Positions 1 through 6,381 of a stretch of DNA of 12,728 nucleotides are shown here, piece after piece. The notes below the pieces were generated by a model, which saw only the letters and a list, made by a program, of their open reading frames with translations, was not told the DNA's origin and did not search any database. Origin of the DNA: Betaproteobacteria bacterium (GTDB lineage: Bacteria; Pseudomonadota; Gammaproteobacteria; Burkholderiales; SG8-39); the NCBI GenBank assembly GCA_009693345.1, contig SHXL01000067.1:1-12728 (forward strand), read 5' to 3'. Numbering within the stretch: position 1 is the stretch's first letter; the number at the start of each line of letters is the position of its first letter. A program made the position numbers and the translations under genes.

Positions 1-803
1 CCGATGCCCGTCTTCTCGGTGCGGTTGCGGACGATCTTCTCCAGGCCGTCGAACGCGCCGCCGCAGACGAAGAGGATGTTGGTGGTATCGACCTGCACGA
101 AATCCTGGTTCGGGTGCTTGCGGCCGCCCTGCGGCGGGACGGAAGCCACGGTCCCCTCGATCAGCTTGAGCAGCGCCTGCTGCACGCCTTCGCCGGATAC
201 GTCGCGGGTGATCGAAGGATTGTCGGACTTGCGCGAAATCTTGTCGATCTCGTCGATATAGACGATGCCGCGCTTGGCCTTGTCGACGTCGTAGTCGCAG
301 TTCTGCAGCAGCTTCTGGATGATGTTCTCGACATCCTCGCCGACGTAGCCCGCCTCGGTCAGCGTGGTCGCGTCGGCGATCACGAACGGCACGTTGAGCA
401 GGCGCGCGAGCGTTTGCGCGAGCAGGGTCTTGCCAGAGCCCGTCGGCCCGATCAGCAGGATGTTCGACTTCGCCAGCTCCACCTCGTCGTTCTTCGACAG
501 GTGTTTCAAACGCTTGTAGTGGTTGTAGACGGCGACCGCGAGGATCTTCTTCGCCTGATCCTGGCCGATCACGTACTGGTCGAGGATCGCGCGGATTTCG
601 TGCGGCGCCGGCAAGTCAGACTTCTGCCCCTTGCCGCCTTTGTCAGTGGCGGTCTCTTCCCGAATGATGTCGTTGCACAGTTCGATGCACTCGTCGCAGA
701 TGAACACCGACGGGCCCGCGATCAGCTTGCGGACCTCGTGCTGGCTCTTGCCGCAGAACGAGCAGTAGAGCAGTTTATCGCCGGAAGACGGCTTCTCCGA
801 CAT
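1..803 (-). CDS. clpX: ATP-dependent Clp protease ATP-binding subunit ClpX (5' part, truncated by window edge)
   Basis: ClpX is the hexameric AAA+ unfoldase that feeds substrates into ClpP in the cytoplasm. About 267 N-terminal residues are present; the family is about 420-425 residues, so the 3' third lies outside the window. The zinc-binding domain has its four cysteines at 14, 17, 36 and 39. Walker A (GPTGSGKT) is at 119-126, the pore loop GYVG at 152-155 and Walker B (IVYIDE) at 180-185. The visible part ends at the family's conserved ...TGIG stretch; sensor 2 and the IGF loop are not visible. The ATG shares one base with the clpP stop (TGATG), which fixes the start and indicates translational coupling. 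Nothing is aberrant in the visible part. Confidence 0.97.
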   Translation of the reverse strand, partial: MSEKPSSGDKLLYCSFCGKSQHEVRKLIAGPSVFICDECIELCNDIIREETATDKGGKGQKSDLPAPHEIRAILDQYVIGQDQAKKILAVAVYNHYKRLKHLSKNDEVELAKSNILLIGPTGSGKTLLAQTLARLLNVPFVIADATTLTEAGYVGEDVENIIQKLLQNCDYDVDKAKRGIVYIDEIDKISRKSDNPSITRDVSGEGVQQALLKLIEGTVASVPPQGGRKHPNQDFVQVDTTNILFVCGGAFDGLEKIVRNRTEKTGI

Positions 804-1438
804 CAGCCAGGTTCCCTCTTCGTCAGGACCTTGTCCACGAGGCCGTACTTTACCGCGTCTTCGGAAGACAGGAAGTTGTCGCGGTCGGTGTCCTTGGCAA
901 TGGTCTCTACCGTCTGCCCGCAATGCTTGGCGAGGATCTCGTTCAGCCGGGCCCGCAGGTAGAGGATTTCGCGGGCGTGGATTTCCACGTCCGAGGCCTG
1001 CCCGGAGAATCCGCCCATCGGCTGGTGGATCATGACGCGCGAGTTCGGCAGCGCAAAACGCTTGCCCTTCTCCCCCGCCGCGAGCAGCAACGCGCCCATG
1101 CTGGCCGCCTGCCCCACGCACAGCGTCGACACATCGGGCTTGATAAACTGCATCGTGTCGTAGATCGCAAGACCGGCCGATACCGAACCGCCGGGGGAAT
1201 TGATGTAGAAGAAGATGTCCTTGTCCGGGTTCTCGGACTCGAGGAACAGCAGCTGCGCCACGATCAGGTTGGCGGTGATCTCGTTCACCGGTCCGACGAG
1301 GAACACCACCCGCTCCTTCAGCAGCCGCGAGTAGATATCGTAGGCCCGCTCGCCGCGCCCCGACTGCTCGATGACCATCGGAATCAGCCCAAGGTCCTGG
1401 GGTTCTTCCATTCTCGATTTCCAGGTCAGGGATTTCAT
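803..1438 (-). CDS. clpP: ATP-dependent Clp protease proteolytic subunit ClpP
   Basis: ClpP is the serine peptidase that forms the 14-subunit degradation chamber served by ClpX. The 211-residue length fits the family. The catalytic triad is readable: Ser113 in GQAASMGA, His138 in MIHQP and Asp187 in DRDNF. The N-terminal axial-loop region (IPMVIEQSGRGERAYDIYSR) is also present. The ATG at 1438 overlaps the tig stop by four bases (ATGA), so the gene is probably translationally coupled to tig. An in-frame ATG at 1411 (MEEPQDLG) is an alternative start that would remove nine residues; neither has a strong Shine-Dalgarno. The N-terminus is probably removed as a propeptide, as known for the family. 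Confidence 0.97.
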   Translation of the reverse strand: MKSLTWKSRMEEPQDLGLIPMVIEQSGRGERAYDIYSRLLKERVVFLVGPVNEITANLIVAQLLFLESENPDKDIFFYINSPGGSVSAGLAIYDTMQFIKPDVSTLCVGQAASMGALLLAAGEKGKRFALPNSRVMIHQPMGGFSGQASDVEIHAREILYLRARLNEILAKHCGQTVETIAKDTDRDNFLSSEDAVKYGLVDKVLTKREPG

Positions 1439-2742
1439 GCGGTGGCGCCCATGAGCTCGTCAAACGGAACTGGCTTGTCCTCGACTTTCGCCTTGGACAA
1501 AACCCATTGCACGACATTGCTCTCGAGCGCGAGACCTTCCATTTCAGACAGGTGCCGAGGCTGCATGTAAAACCATTTTACCACCTCGGCCGGATGCTCG
1601 TAGCTCTCCGACTCGGCTTCGATCAGCGCGCGGATTTCCGCGGGCTTCGGATTCAGTTTTTCTTTTACTTTTAGTTCATTAATTATCAAGCCCAGCGCGA
1701 CTCTGCGCCGCGCGCTCGCCTCGAAAGCCTGCGGGTCGAACGGCAGCTGCTCGATCTTCAGTCCTTTCGCCTGCAGCTCTCCCGCCGCCTGCTGCACCAA
1801 GTGCTGCGTTTCCATCTGCACCAGCGACTTCGGCAACTCGATCGGCGCCGCATCCAGCAGCGCCTGCAGCGCCTGCGCCTTGATGCGCGCTTCGATGCGC
1901 TTCTTTACCTCGCGCTCGACGTTGGCGCGCACTTCGACGCGCATCTTCTCGAGGTCACCGTCGGCGACGCCCAGCTTCCTGGCAAATTCGCCGTCGAGCT
2001 CGGGCAGCTTCGGCTCCTCGAGCTGCTTGACCTGGAGCGCGAAGGTCGCGGTTTTTCCGGCCACGTCCTTGCCGTGGTAGTCCTCGGGAAACGTGATGTC
2101 GAAGCTTTTGGCGTCGCCTGCCTTGAGGCCGAGCGCAATCTTCTCGAATTCGGGAAGCAAGCGCTTTGCGCCGAGCACGAAGGGAAAGGCCGCGGCTTTG
2201 CCTCCGGCGAAGACTTCGCCGCCGATCCTGCCCTCGAAATCGACCGTCATCCGGTCGCCTTCCTGCGCTGCGCGCTCCGCGGGAACGTACGTCACCCGTT
2301 GCTTGCGCAGAATCTCAAGCGTGCGATCGACCGCGCCCTCGTCCACCGTCACCTGCGGCCGCTCGATGCTCTTGGCGGAGATATCGCCGACCTTGACCTC
2401 GGGATAGACTTCGAAGGTCGCACTGAACTCGAATTCGGCGGCATCTGCGGCGCCGTCCTTCTTCTCGATGCGCGGCTGGCCGGCGACCTTCAGATTGGAC
2501 TCCTTCACGACGTCGGAGAACGCCTTCTGCACCGCGTCGCCGAGCACCTCGGAGCGCACCTGGGGCCCATATTGCTGCACCACCATCTTCATCGGCACCT
2601 TGCCGGGACGGAATCCCGCCATCTTGACGCTGCGCGCGAGCTTCTTCAGGCGATCGTCCACCTGGCGGTCCACGTCCAGCACCGGCACCGACATGAAAAC
2701 GCGCCGCTCGAGCGCTCCTAGCTGTTCCACGTTCACCGCCAT
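1435..2742 (-). CDS. tig: Trigger factor, ribosome-associated chaperone
   Basis: Trigger factor binds ribosomal protein L23 at the tunnel exit and shields nascent chains. The 435 residues match the usual length of about 430. The N-terminal domain carries the ribosome-docking signature GFRPGKVP at 43-50. The FKBP-type PPIase domain spans about 161-243 (GDRMTVDFEGRIGG start, FPEDYHGKDVAGK later). A helical C-terminal substrate-binding domain follows. The start at 2742 (MAVNVEQLG) is chosen because the longer frame to 2796 would run into tRNA-Leu; an AAAGGA Shine-Dalgarno sits 10 bases upstream at 2753-2758. Codons for residues about 351-365 are unusually A/T-rich compared with the rest of the gene. 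The stop overlaps the clpP start. Confidence 0.97.
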   Translation of the reverse strand: MAVNVEQLGALERRVFMSVPVLDVDRQVDDRLKKLARSVKMAGFRPGKVPMKMVVQQYGPQVRSEVLGDAVQKAFSDVVKESNLKVAGQPRIEKKDGAADAAEFEFSATFEVYPEVKVGDISAKSIERPQVTVDEGAVDRTLEILRKQRVTYVPAERAAQEGDRMTVDFEGRIGGEVFAGGKAAAFPFVLGAKRLLPEFEKIALGLKAGDAKSFDITFPEDYHGKDVAGKTATFALQVKQLEEPKLPELDGEFARKLGVADGDLEKMRVEVRANVEREVKKRIEARIKAQALQALLDAAPIELPKSLVQMETQHLVQQAAGELQAKGLKIEQLPFDPQAFEASARRRVALGLIINELKVKEKLNPKPAEIRALIEAESESYEHPAEVVKWFYMQPRHLSEMEGLALESNVVQWVLSKAKVEDKPVPFDELMGATA

Positions 2743-2752
2743 CCTGATCGAT

Positions 2753-2758
2753 TCCTTT
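2753..2758 (-). promoter_or_regulatory. Shine-Dalgarno for tig
   Basis: AAAGGA on the minus strand, 10 bases before the tig ATG and inside the 26-base spacer after tRNA-Leu. It supports the start at 2742 over the longer reading frame. It sits in the loop of a short ATCGA/TCGAT inverted repeat. Confidence 0.6.
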
Positions 2759-2768
2759 GTTCGATATG

Positions 2769-2853
2769 TGGTGCGAAGGGTGGGACTCGAACCCACACGC
2801 GGTTAAGCGCCAGGACCTAAACCTAGTGCGTCTACCAATTCCGCCACCTTCGC
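2769..2853 (-). tRNA. tRNA-Leu (anticodon UAG), CCA encoded
   Basis: The minus strand reads as an 85-base class II tRNA. The acceptor stem GCGAAGG (2853-2847) pairs with CCTTCGC (2779-2773). The D arm contains TTGGTAGA, as in leucine tRNAs. The anticodon loop TTTAGGT has TAG at 2819-2817, and the variable arm is long. The T arm reads GTGGG-TTCGAGT-CCCAC. Discriminator base A is at 2772 and the CCA tail at 2771-2769 is genomically encoded. It reads CUA/CUG-type leucine codons. It lies only 26 bases upstream of tig on the same strand, so the two are probably co-transcribed and separated by tRNA 3' processing. Confidence 0.97.
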
Positions 2854-2892
2854 GCAGTTGGGCTCAACCGAAAAGCCCCACGAAAAACAACG

Positions 2893-2898
2893 TATTAT
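2893..2898 (+). promoter_or_regulatory. Putative -10 element for the HpnD-like gene
   Basis: TATTAT on the plus strand overlaps the minus-strand TATAAT of the tRNA-Leu promoter. It would place a transcription start near 2905, giving a leader of about 55 bases to the ATG at 2961. No clear -35 is visible. Confidence 0.35.
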
Positions 2899-2899
2899 A
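2894..2899 (-). promoter_or_regulatory. Putative -10 element for tRNA-Leu/tig/clpP/clpX
   Basis: A perfect TATAAT on the minus strand lies 40 bases upstream of the tRNA 5' end. No good -35 is visible at 16-18 bp spacing. The same bases, shifted by one, form a TATTAT -10-like hexamer on the plus strand facing the HpnD-like gene. Confidence 0.55.
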
Positions 2900-2960
2900 G
2901 CTCGAAGTGCCGGTCCACTTTTTCGAGAACCTCCACCCACTCCCCGTTGCTTTGGTCGCC

Positions 2961-3782
2961 ATGAATCCGGACGAATACTGCCGGCAAAAAGCCGTGACAA
3001 GCGGCTCGAGCCTCTACTACTCGTTGCTTTACCTGCCGCCGGAGCGCCGCCACGCGATCACGGCTCTGCACGCCTTCTGCCGTGAAGTAAAAGAAGTCGT
3101 CGATGAATGTTCCGACGCGCAACTCGCGCGGACCAAGCTCGCCTGGTGGCGCCTGGAGGTCGGCAGGCTGTTCGAAGGCAGCCCCGGCCACCCGGTGACG
3201 AAAGCGCTGCAGCCTTGGACAGCGAAATACCGGATAGCGGCCGAACAACTGAACACACTCATCGACGGCAAGGAGATGGACCTTGCGCAGACGCGCTATC
3301 TGGACTTTGCCGGCCTGGCGCGCTATTGCAACCATGCCGCCGGCGCGTTGGAACTGCTCGCCGCAGGCATCTTCGGCTACCGGAACGCGGGAACGCTCGA
3401 TTACGCGAGAAATCTCGGCACCGCATTGCAGCTCACCAGCATCATCCGCAACGTCGGCGAAGATTCGCGCAGGAACCGCATCTACCTGCCGATGGACGAA
3501 TTGAAAAAATTCGAAGTGCCGGCCGCCGACATCCTGCAGGCGCGCTACAGCGATGGTTTTGTCGAACTCATGAAGTTTCAATCCGCGCGCGCTGACGATC
3601 TTTACAGGAAAGCTCTTATTGCCCTGCCCTCCGAGGATCGCCGTTCCCAGAGGGCGGGCCTGGTCATGGCGGCGCTCCAGCGTGCGACACTCGCCGAGAT
3701 CGAACGCGATGGGTTCCGGGTCCTCACGCACCGCACTTCGCTCACCCCGATGCGCAAGTTCTGGCTCGCCTGGAAGACCTAG
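2961..3782 (+). CDS. Squalene/phytoene synthase family protein, HpnD-like, with altered Asp motifs
   Basis: The 273-residue protein resembles HpnD (presqualene diphosphate synthase of the hopanoid pathway) end to end: MNPDEYC start, YLPPERRHAITALHAFCRE, DECSDAQLARTKLAWW, IDGKEMDLAQTRYLDF, RRNRIYLPMDEL and the RVLTHRTSLTPMRKFWLAW end. Canonical members bind diphosphate through two aspartate motifs: DDxxD after CREV, and DVGED after LTNIIR. Here the first reads KEVVD (44-48) and the second NVGED (164-168), so the leading aspartate of each is Lys44 and Asn164. The usual YCYRVAG near 122 is YCNHAAG. The frame is intact, so this is not a decayed gene. It may be a paralogue with changed or lost catalysis, for example a structural role. 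An in-frame GTG at 2907 would add 18 residues, but the conserved N-terminus favours 2961. It heads a same-strand group with the next two genes. Confidence 0.8.
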   Translation: MNPDEYCRQKAVTSGSSLYYSLLYLPPERRHAITALHAFCREVKEVVDECSDAQLARTKLAWWRLEVGRLFEGSPGHPVTKALQPWTAKYRIAAEQLNTLIDGKEMDLAQTRYLDFAGLARYCNHAAGALELLAAGIFGYRNAGTLDYARNLGTALQLTSIIRNVGEDSRRNRIYLPMDELKKFEVPAADILQARYSDGFVELMKFQSARADDLYRKALIALPSEDRRSQRAGLVMAALQRATLAEIERDGFRVLTHRTSLTPMRKFWLAWKT

Positions 3783-3810
3783 GTGGGCAACTAGATATCT
3801 GTCACCACCA

Positions 3811-3815
3811 AGGAG
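3811..3815 (+). promoter_or_regulatory. Strong Shine-Dalgarno for PEP mutase family gene
   Basis: AGGAG (in AAGGAGCGACC) ends five bases before the ATG at 3821 and fixes that start. It is the clearest ribosome-binding site in the window. Confidence 0.75.
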
Positions 3816-3820
3816 CGACC

Positions 3821-4645
3821 ATGGCAGCTACCCAGCATGACAAGGCGATCCGCTTCCAGGAACTGCACCAGGGACCGCGCGCGTTGGTGATCGCGAATCC
3901 CTGGGACGCAGGCTCGACGCGGCCCCTGGCCGGTCTTGGATTCCAGGCGCTGGCAATTTCGAGTGGCGCGTCCGCCGCCATCCTCGGCCGGCGCGACGGC
4001 AAAGTGACGCGCGACGATGCACTCTCGCAGTCGCGCGCTATCGTCGAGGCAACCGATCTGCCTGTTTCTGCTGATCTGGAAAAAGGTTTCGGCGACGCGC
4101 CCGATGTTGCGGCGGAGACGATCCGGCTCGCCGCCGCGGCCGGATTGGTCGGCGGTTCGATTGAGGATACAAGCGGCGACAAGGACAGGCCGATCTACGC
4201 CATCGAACACGCAGTCGAACGCGTTGCCGCGGCGGTGCGCGCAGCGCGTTCGCTCTCCTTCCCGTTCACGCTCACCGCGCGAGCGGAAAACTTCCTGCGC
4301 GGCAACCCGGACCTCGACGACACCATCAGGCGCCTGCAGGTCTACGAGAAGGCGGGCGCCGACGTGCTGTTCGCCCCCGGCCTGCCCGATCTCGCGTCGG
4401 TGAAGAAGGTCTGCGCCTCCCTGTCGAAGCCGTTCAATTTTATGGTCGGCATCAAGGGCAAGTCGTTCAGCGTCCTGGAACTGGAGGCGGCGGGCGTGCG
4501 ACGCATCAGCCTGCCGACATCGCTCTACCCCGCGGCGATGACCGGTTTGCTGGATGCCGCCAAGGAAGTCAGTGAAAAAGGCAGTTTCACCTACCTTGAT
4601 ACCTCGCTGTCGACGTCGGAGCTGAATACGCTCATGCGGAATTAA
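3821..4645 (+). CDS. PEP mutase/isocitrate lyase superfamily enzyme
   Basis: A 274-residue TIM-barrel enzyme of the phosphoenolpyruvate mutase branch. Members make or break C-C or C-P bonds of 2-oxo or hydroxy acids using Mg2+. Visible family features are NPWDAGSTR (26-34), SSGASAAILGRRDG (47-60), the metal-site motif SADLEKGFG (83-91, with Asp85 and Glu87) and GGSIEDTSGD (111-120, with Glu115). The KKCGH/KRCGH motif with catalytic cysteine of isocitrate and methylisocitrate lyases is absent, so it is neither of those. The substrate cannot be read from sequence; oxaloacetate, dimethylmalate-like acids or other PEP mutase homologue substrates are possible. It lies 38 bp after the HpnD-like gene and 8 bp before the HIT gene, probably in one operon. 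Confidence 0.85.
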   Translation: MAATQHDKAIRFQELHQGPRALVIANPWDAGSTRPLAGLGFQALAISSGASAAILGRRDGKVTRDDALSQSRAIVEATDLPVSADLEKGFGDAPDVAAETIRLAAAAGLVGGSIEDTSGDKDRPIYAIEHAVERVAAAVRAARSLSFPFTLTARAENFLRGNPDLDDTIRRLQVYEKAGADVLFAPGLPDLASVKKVCASLSKPFNFMVGIKGKSFSVLELEAAGVRRISLPTSLYPAAMTGLLDAAKEVSEKGSFTYLDTSLSTSELNTLMRN

Positions 4646-4650
4646 GAGGG
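4646..4650 (+). promoter_or_regulatory. Shine-Dalgarno-like site for HIT gene
   Basis: GAGGG fills most of the 8-bp gap between the PEP mutase family stop and the HIT ATG at 4654. It supports that start and co-transcription of the two genes. Confidence 0.5.
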
Positions 4651-4653
4651 ACT

Positions 4654-5019
4654 ATGTCATGTGAATTGTGTGCCCGCGAGCAAATGCTGATCGAGAACAC
4701 GCTGGCCTACGCGCGTTACGATAGCAATTCTCTCTGCCGCGGGCATGTGCTTGTCGTTCCGAAGCGCCATGTCGCCAGCTTTTTCGAGCTGAACTCGGAC
4801 GAGCACGGGGCAATCAATGCCCTGCTTTGCCAGGCGCAAGCACTGATTCAGGCCGAGCACGCGCCGGATGGATACAACATCGGCGTGAATGTGGGGAAAG
4901 CTGCAGGCCAAGCGCGCATGCATGTACACGTGCACCTGATCCCGCGCTATACGGATGATGTGCCGGACCCGCGGGGCGGCGACCGGTACGTACTGGCGGG
5001 AAGGCGCCCGGATTCCTGA
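4654..5019 (+). CDS. HIT family (histidine triad) nucleotide hydrolase/transferase
   Basis: A 121-residue HIT-domain protein. The histidine triad HVHVHLI is at 90-96, with His92 the expected nucleophile acting on the alpha-phosphate of nucleotide substrates. RGHVLVVPKRHV (29-40) is the conserved beta-strand/loop region, and IPRYTDDVPDPRGGDRY is the usual C-terminal segment of bacterial HIT proteins. An N-terminal CxxC (Cys3, Cys6) could bind zinc, as in many HIT members. The ATG at 4654 follows an AGAGGG Shine-Dalgarno. The physiological substrate is unknown; adenylylated small molecules or dinucleoside polyphosphates are typical of the family. It converges with radA, with a 9-bp gap. Confidence 0.92.
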   Translation: MSCELCAREQMLIENTLAYARYDSNSLCRGHVLVVPKRHVASFFELNSDEHGAINALLCQAQALIQAEHAPDGYNIGVNVGKAAGQARMHVHVHLIPRYTDDVPDPRGGDRYVLAGRRPDS

Positions 5020-5028
5020 GCCGCGCGG

Positions 5029-6381
5029 TCAGATGTTCCCCAGGACCTGGACCGCCTGGTCCACCCGCTCTACCGCAATAACTTCGATTCCCGCGATCTT
5101 TGCCTTCGGCAGGTTGGCCTTGGGCACGATTGCCTTTACGAAGCCGAGCTTGGCGGCTTCCTTCAGGCGATCCTGGCCGCGCGGCGCGGGGCGTACCTCC
5201 CCCGCCAGCCCAACCTCGCCGAAGACGACGATCTTTCCCGGGATCGGCCGGTCAGTCAGCGACGAAACCACCGCCAGAGACACTGCGAGATCCGCTGCCG
5301 GCTCGCCAATGCGCACTCCCCCCACCGCATTCACGAATACATCCTGCTCGAAGGTCGCGATGCCGGCGTGGCGGTTCAGCACTGCAAGCAGCATGGCGAG
5401 CCTGTTCTGCTCCAGCCCGACCGACAGCCGGCGCGGATTGGGCGTGTGCGCGCTGTCCACCAGCGCCTGGATTTCCACCAGCAGCGGACGGGTGCCTTCG
5501 AGGGTCGCGAGCACGCACGAGCCCGCCACGTTCTTGCCGTGATTGGAAAGAAACAACGCCGATGGATTGCTCACCACGCGCAGGCCCTTGTCGGTCATGG
5601 CGAAGACGCCGAGCTCGTTGACCGCGCCAAAGCGGTTCTTCACCGCACGCACCAGGCGGAAACTCGATTGCGTGTCGCCTTCGAAGTAGAGCACCGTGTC
5701 CACGATGTGCTCCAGCACGCGCGGGCCGGCGATCGTGCCATCCTTGGTGACGTGGCCGATGATGAAGAGAGCGGTGCCGCTCTTCTTGGCATGGCGCGCG
5801 AGCTGCGCGGCGCACTCGCGCACCTGCGCCACCGATCCGGGCGCAGATTGCAGCGCTTCCGACCACAGCGTCTGGATCGAGTCCACCACCGCCACCTCGG
5901 GCCGCTGCGACTGCAGCGAGGCGACGATGCGCTCCAGCTGGATCTCGGCGATGAGGTTCACGCCGCGCGCATCCAGTGCCAGGCGCTTGGCCCGCATCGC
6001 CACCTGTTCGGGCGACTCTTCCCCGGAGATATAAAGAGTTTTTCTTGATCCTCCTATTGAAGAAAGAGCTTGAAGCAATAAAGTGGACTTCCCAATCCCC
6101 GGATCGCCGCCAATCAGCACCACCTGCCCCGCCACCAGCCCGCCGCCCAGTACGCGGTCCAGTTCGCCGATACCCGTGGACAGGCGTTCGAGTTCACGCG
6201 TCTCCACATCGTGCAGCGATACCGCGCCCGGCGCCGCACCCGCCAGACGCTTCACCGAGCCGCGTTCGGACACCGTCTCGGTAAGCGTGCCGGCGGCGCC
6301 GCAGGACGGGCAGGAGCCAAACCACTGCAGGGCAGTTGCGCCGCAGTCGGAACAAACGTAGGCGGATTTGGTTTTTTTCAA
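5029..6381 (-). CDS. radA: DNA repair protein RadA (RecA-like branch-migration ATPase)
   Basis: RadA promotes branch migration of recombination intermediates together with RecA. The reading frame gives 450 residues; the E. coli protein is 460. The zinc finger has cysteines at 10, 13, 24 and 27 (CSDCG, CPSCG). Walker A GGDPGIGKS is at 90-98, a Walker B-like VAVVDS near 162-167 and the RadA-specific KNRFG at 247-251. A Lon-protease-like C-terminal domain follows (GGVRIGEPAADLAV). No ATG precedes the zinc finger; TTG at 6381 gives the conserved N-terminus and overlaps the alr stop as TTGA, so translation is probably coupled to alr. Frame further upstream is alr antiphase sequence. Codons right after Walker A (about 6032-6085) are strikingly A/T-rich. 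Confidence 0.96.
   Translation of the reverse strand: MKKTKSAYVCSDCGATALQWFGSCPSCGAAGTLTETVSERGSVKRLAGAAPGAVSLHDVETRELERLSTGIGELDRVLGGGLVAGQVVLIGGDPGIGKSTLLLQALSSIGGSRKTLYISGEESPEQVAMRAKRLALDARGVNLIAEIQLERIVASLQSQRPEVAVVDSIQTLWSEALQSAPGSVAQVRECAAQLARHAKKSGTALFIIGHVTKDGTIAGPRVLEHIVDTVLYFEGDTQSSFRLVRAVKNRFGAVNELGVFAMTDKGLRVVSNPSALFLSNHGKNVAGSCVLATLEGTRPLLVEIQALVDSAHTPNPRRLSVGLEQNRLAMLLAVLNRHAGIATFEQDVFVNAVGGVRIGEPAADLAVSLAVVSSLTDRPIPGKIVVFGEVGLAGEVRPAPRGQDRLKEAAKLGFVKAIVPKANLPKAKIAGIEVIAVERVDQAVQVLGNI

Noticed and set aside
114..962. Long plus-strand open frame opposite clpX and clpP
   Set aside because: It is antisense to two unmistakable genes, has low-complexity Arg/Leu/Asp-rich composition and no recognisable family. 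It is a by-product of high GC.
1801..2721. 306-codon plus-strand open frame opposite tig
   Set aside because: It mirrors tig codon structure, is rich in His/Leu/Arg and shows no start signal or domain.
2860..2878. GGGCT...AGCCC inverted repeat in the tRNA-Leu leader
   Set aside because: A five-base stem with a nine-base loop is too weak to call as an attenuator or terminator without comparative support.
2895..3731. 278-codon minus-strand open frame opposite the HpnD-like gene
   Set aside because: The plus strand encodes a recognisable protein over the same bases; the antisense product resembles nothing.
3782..3810. GGTGG...CCACC inverted repeat between the HpnD-like and PEP mutase genes
   Set aside because: The stem is only five bases with an 18-19 base loop and no T-run; probably chance.
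5048..5063. Perfect stem-loop TGGACC-GCCT-GGTCCA near the HIT/radA convergence
   Set aside because: It lies inside the radA coding end and no T-run follows on either strand, so it is not called a terminator.
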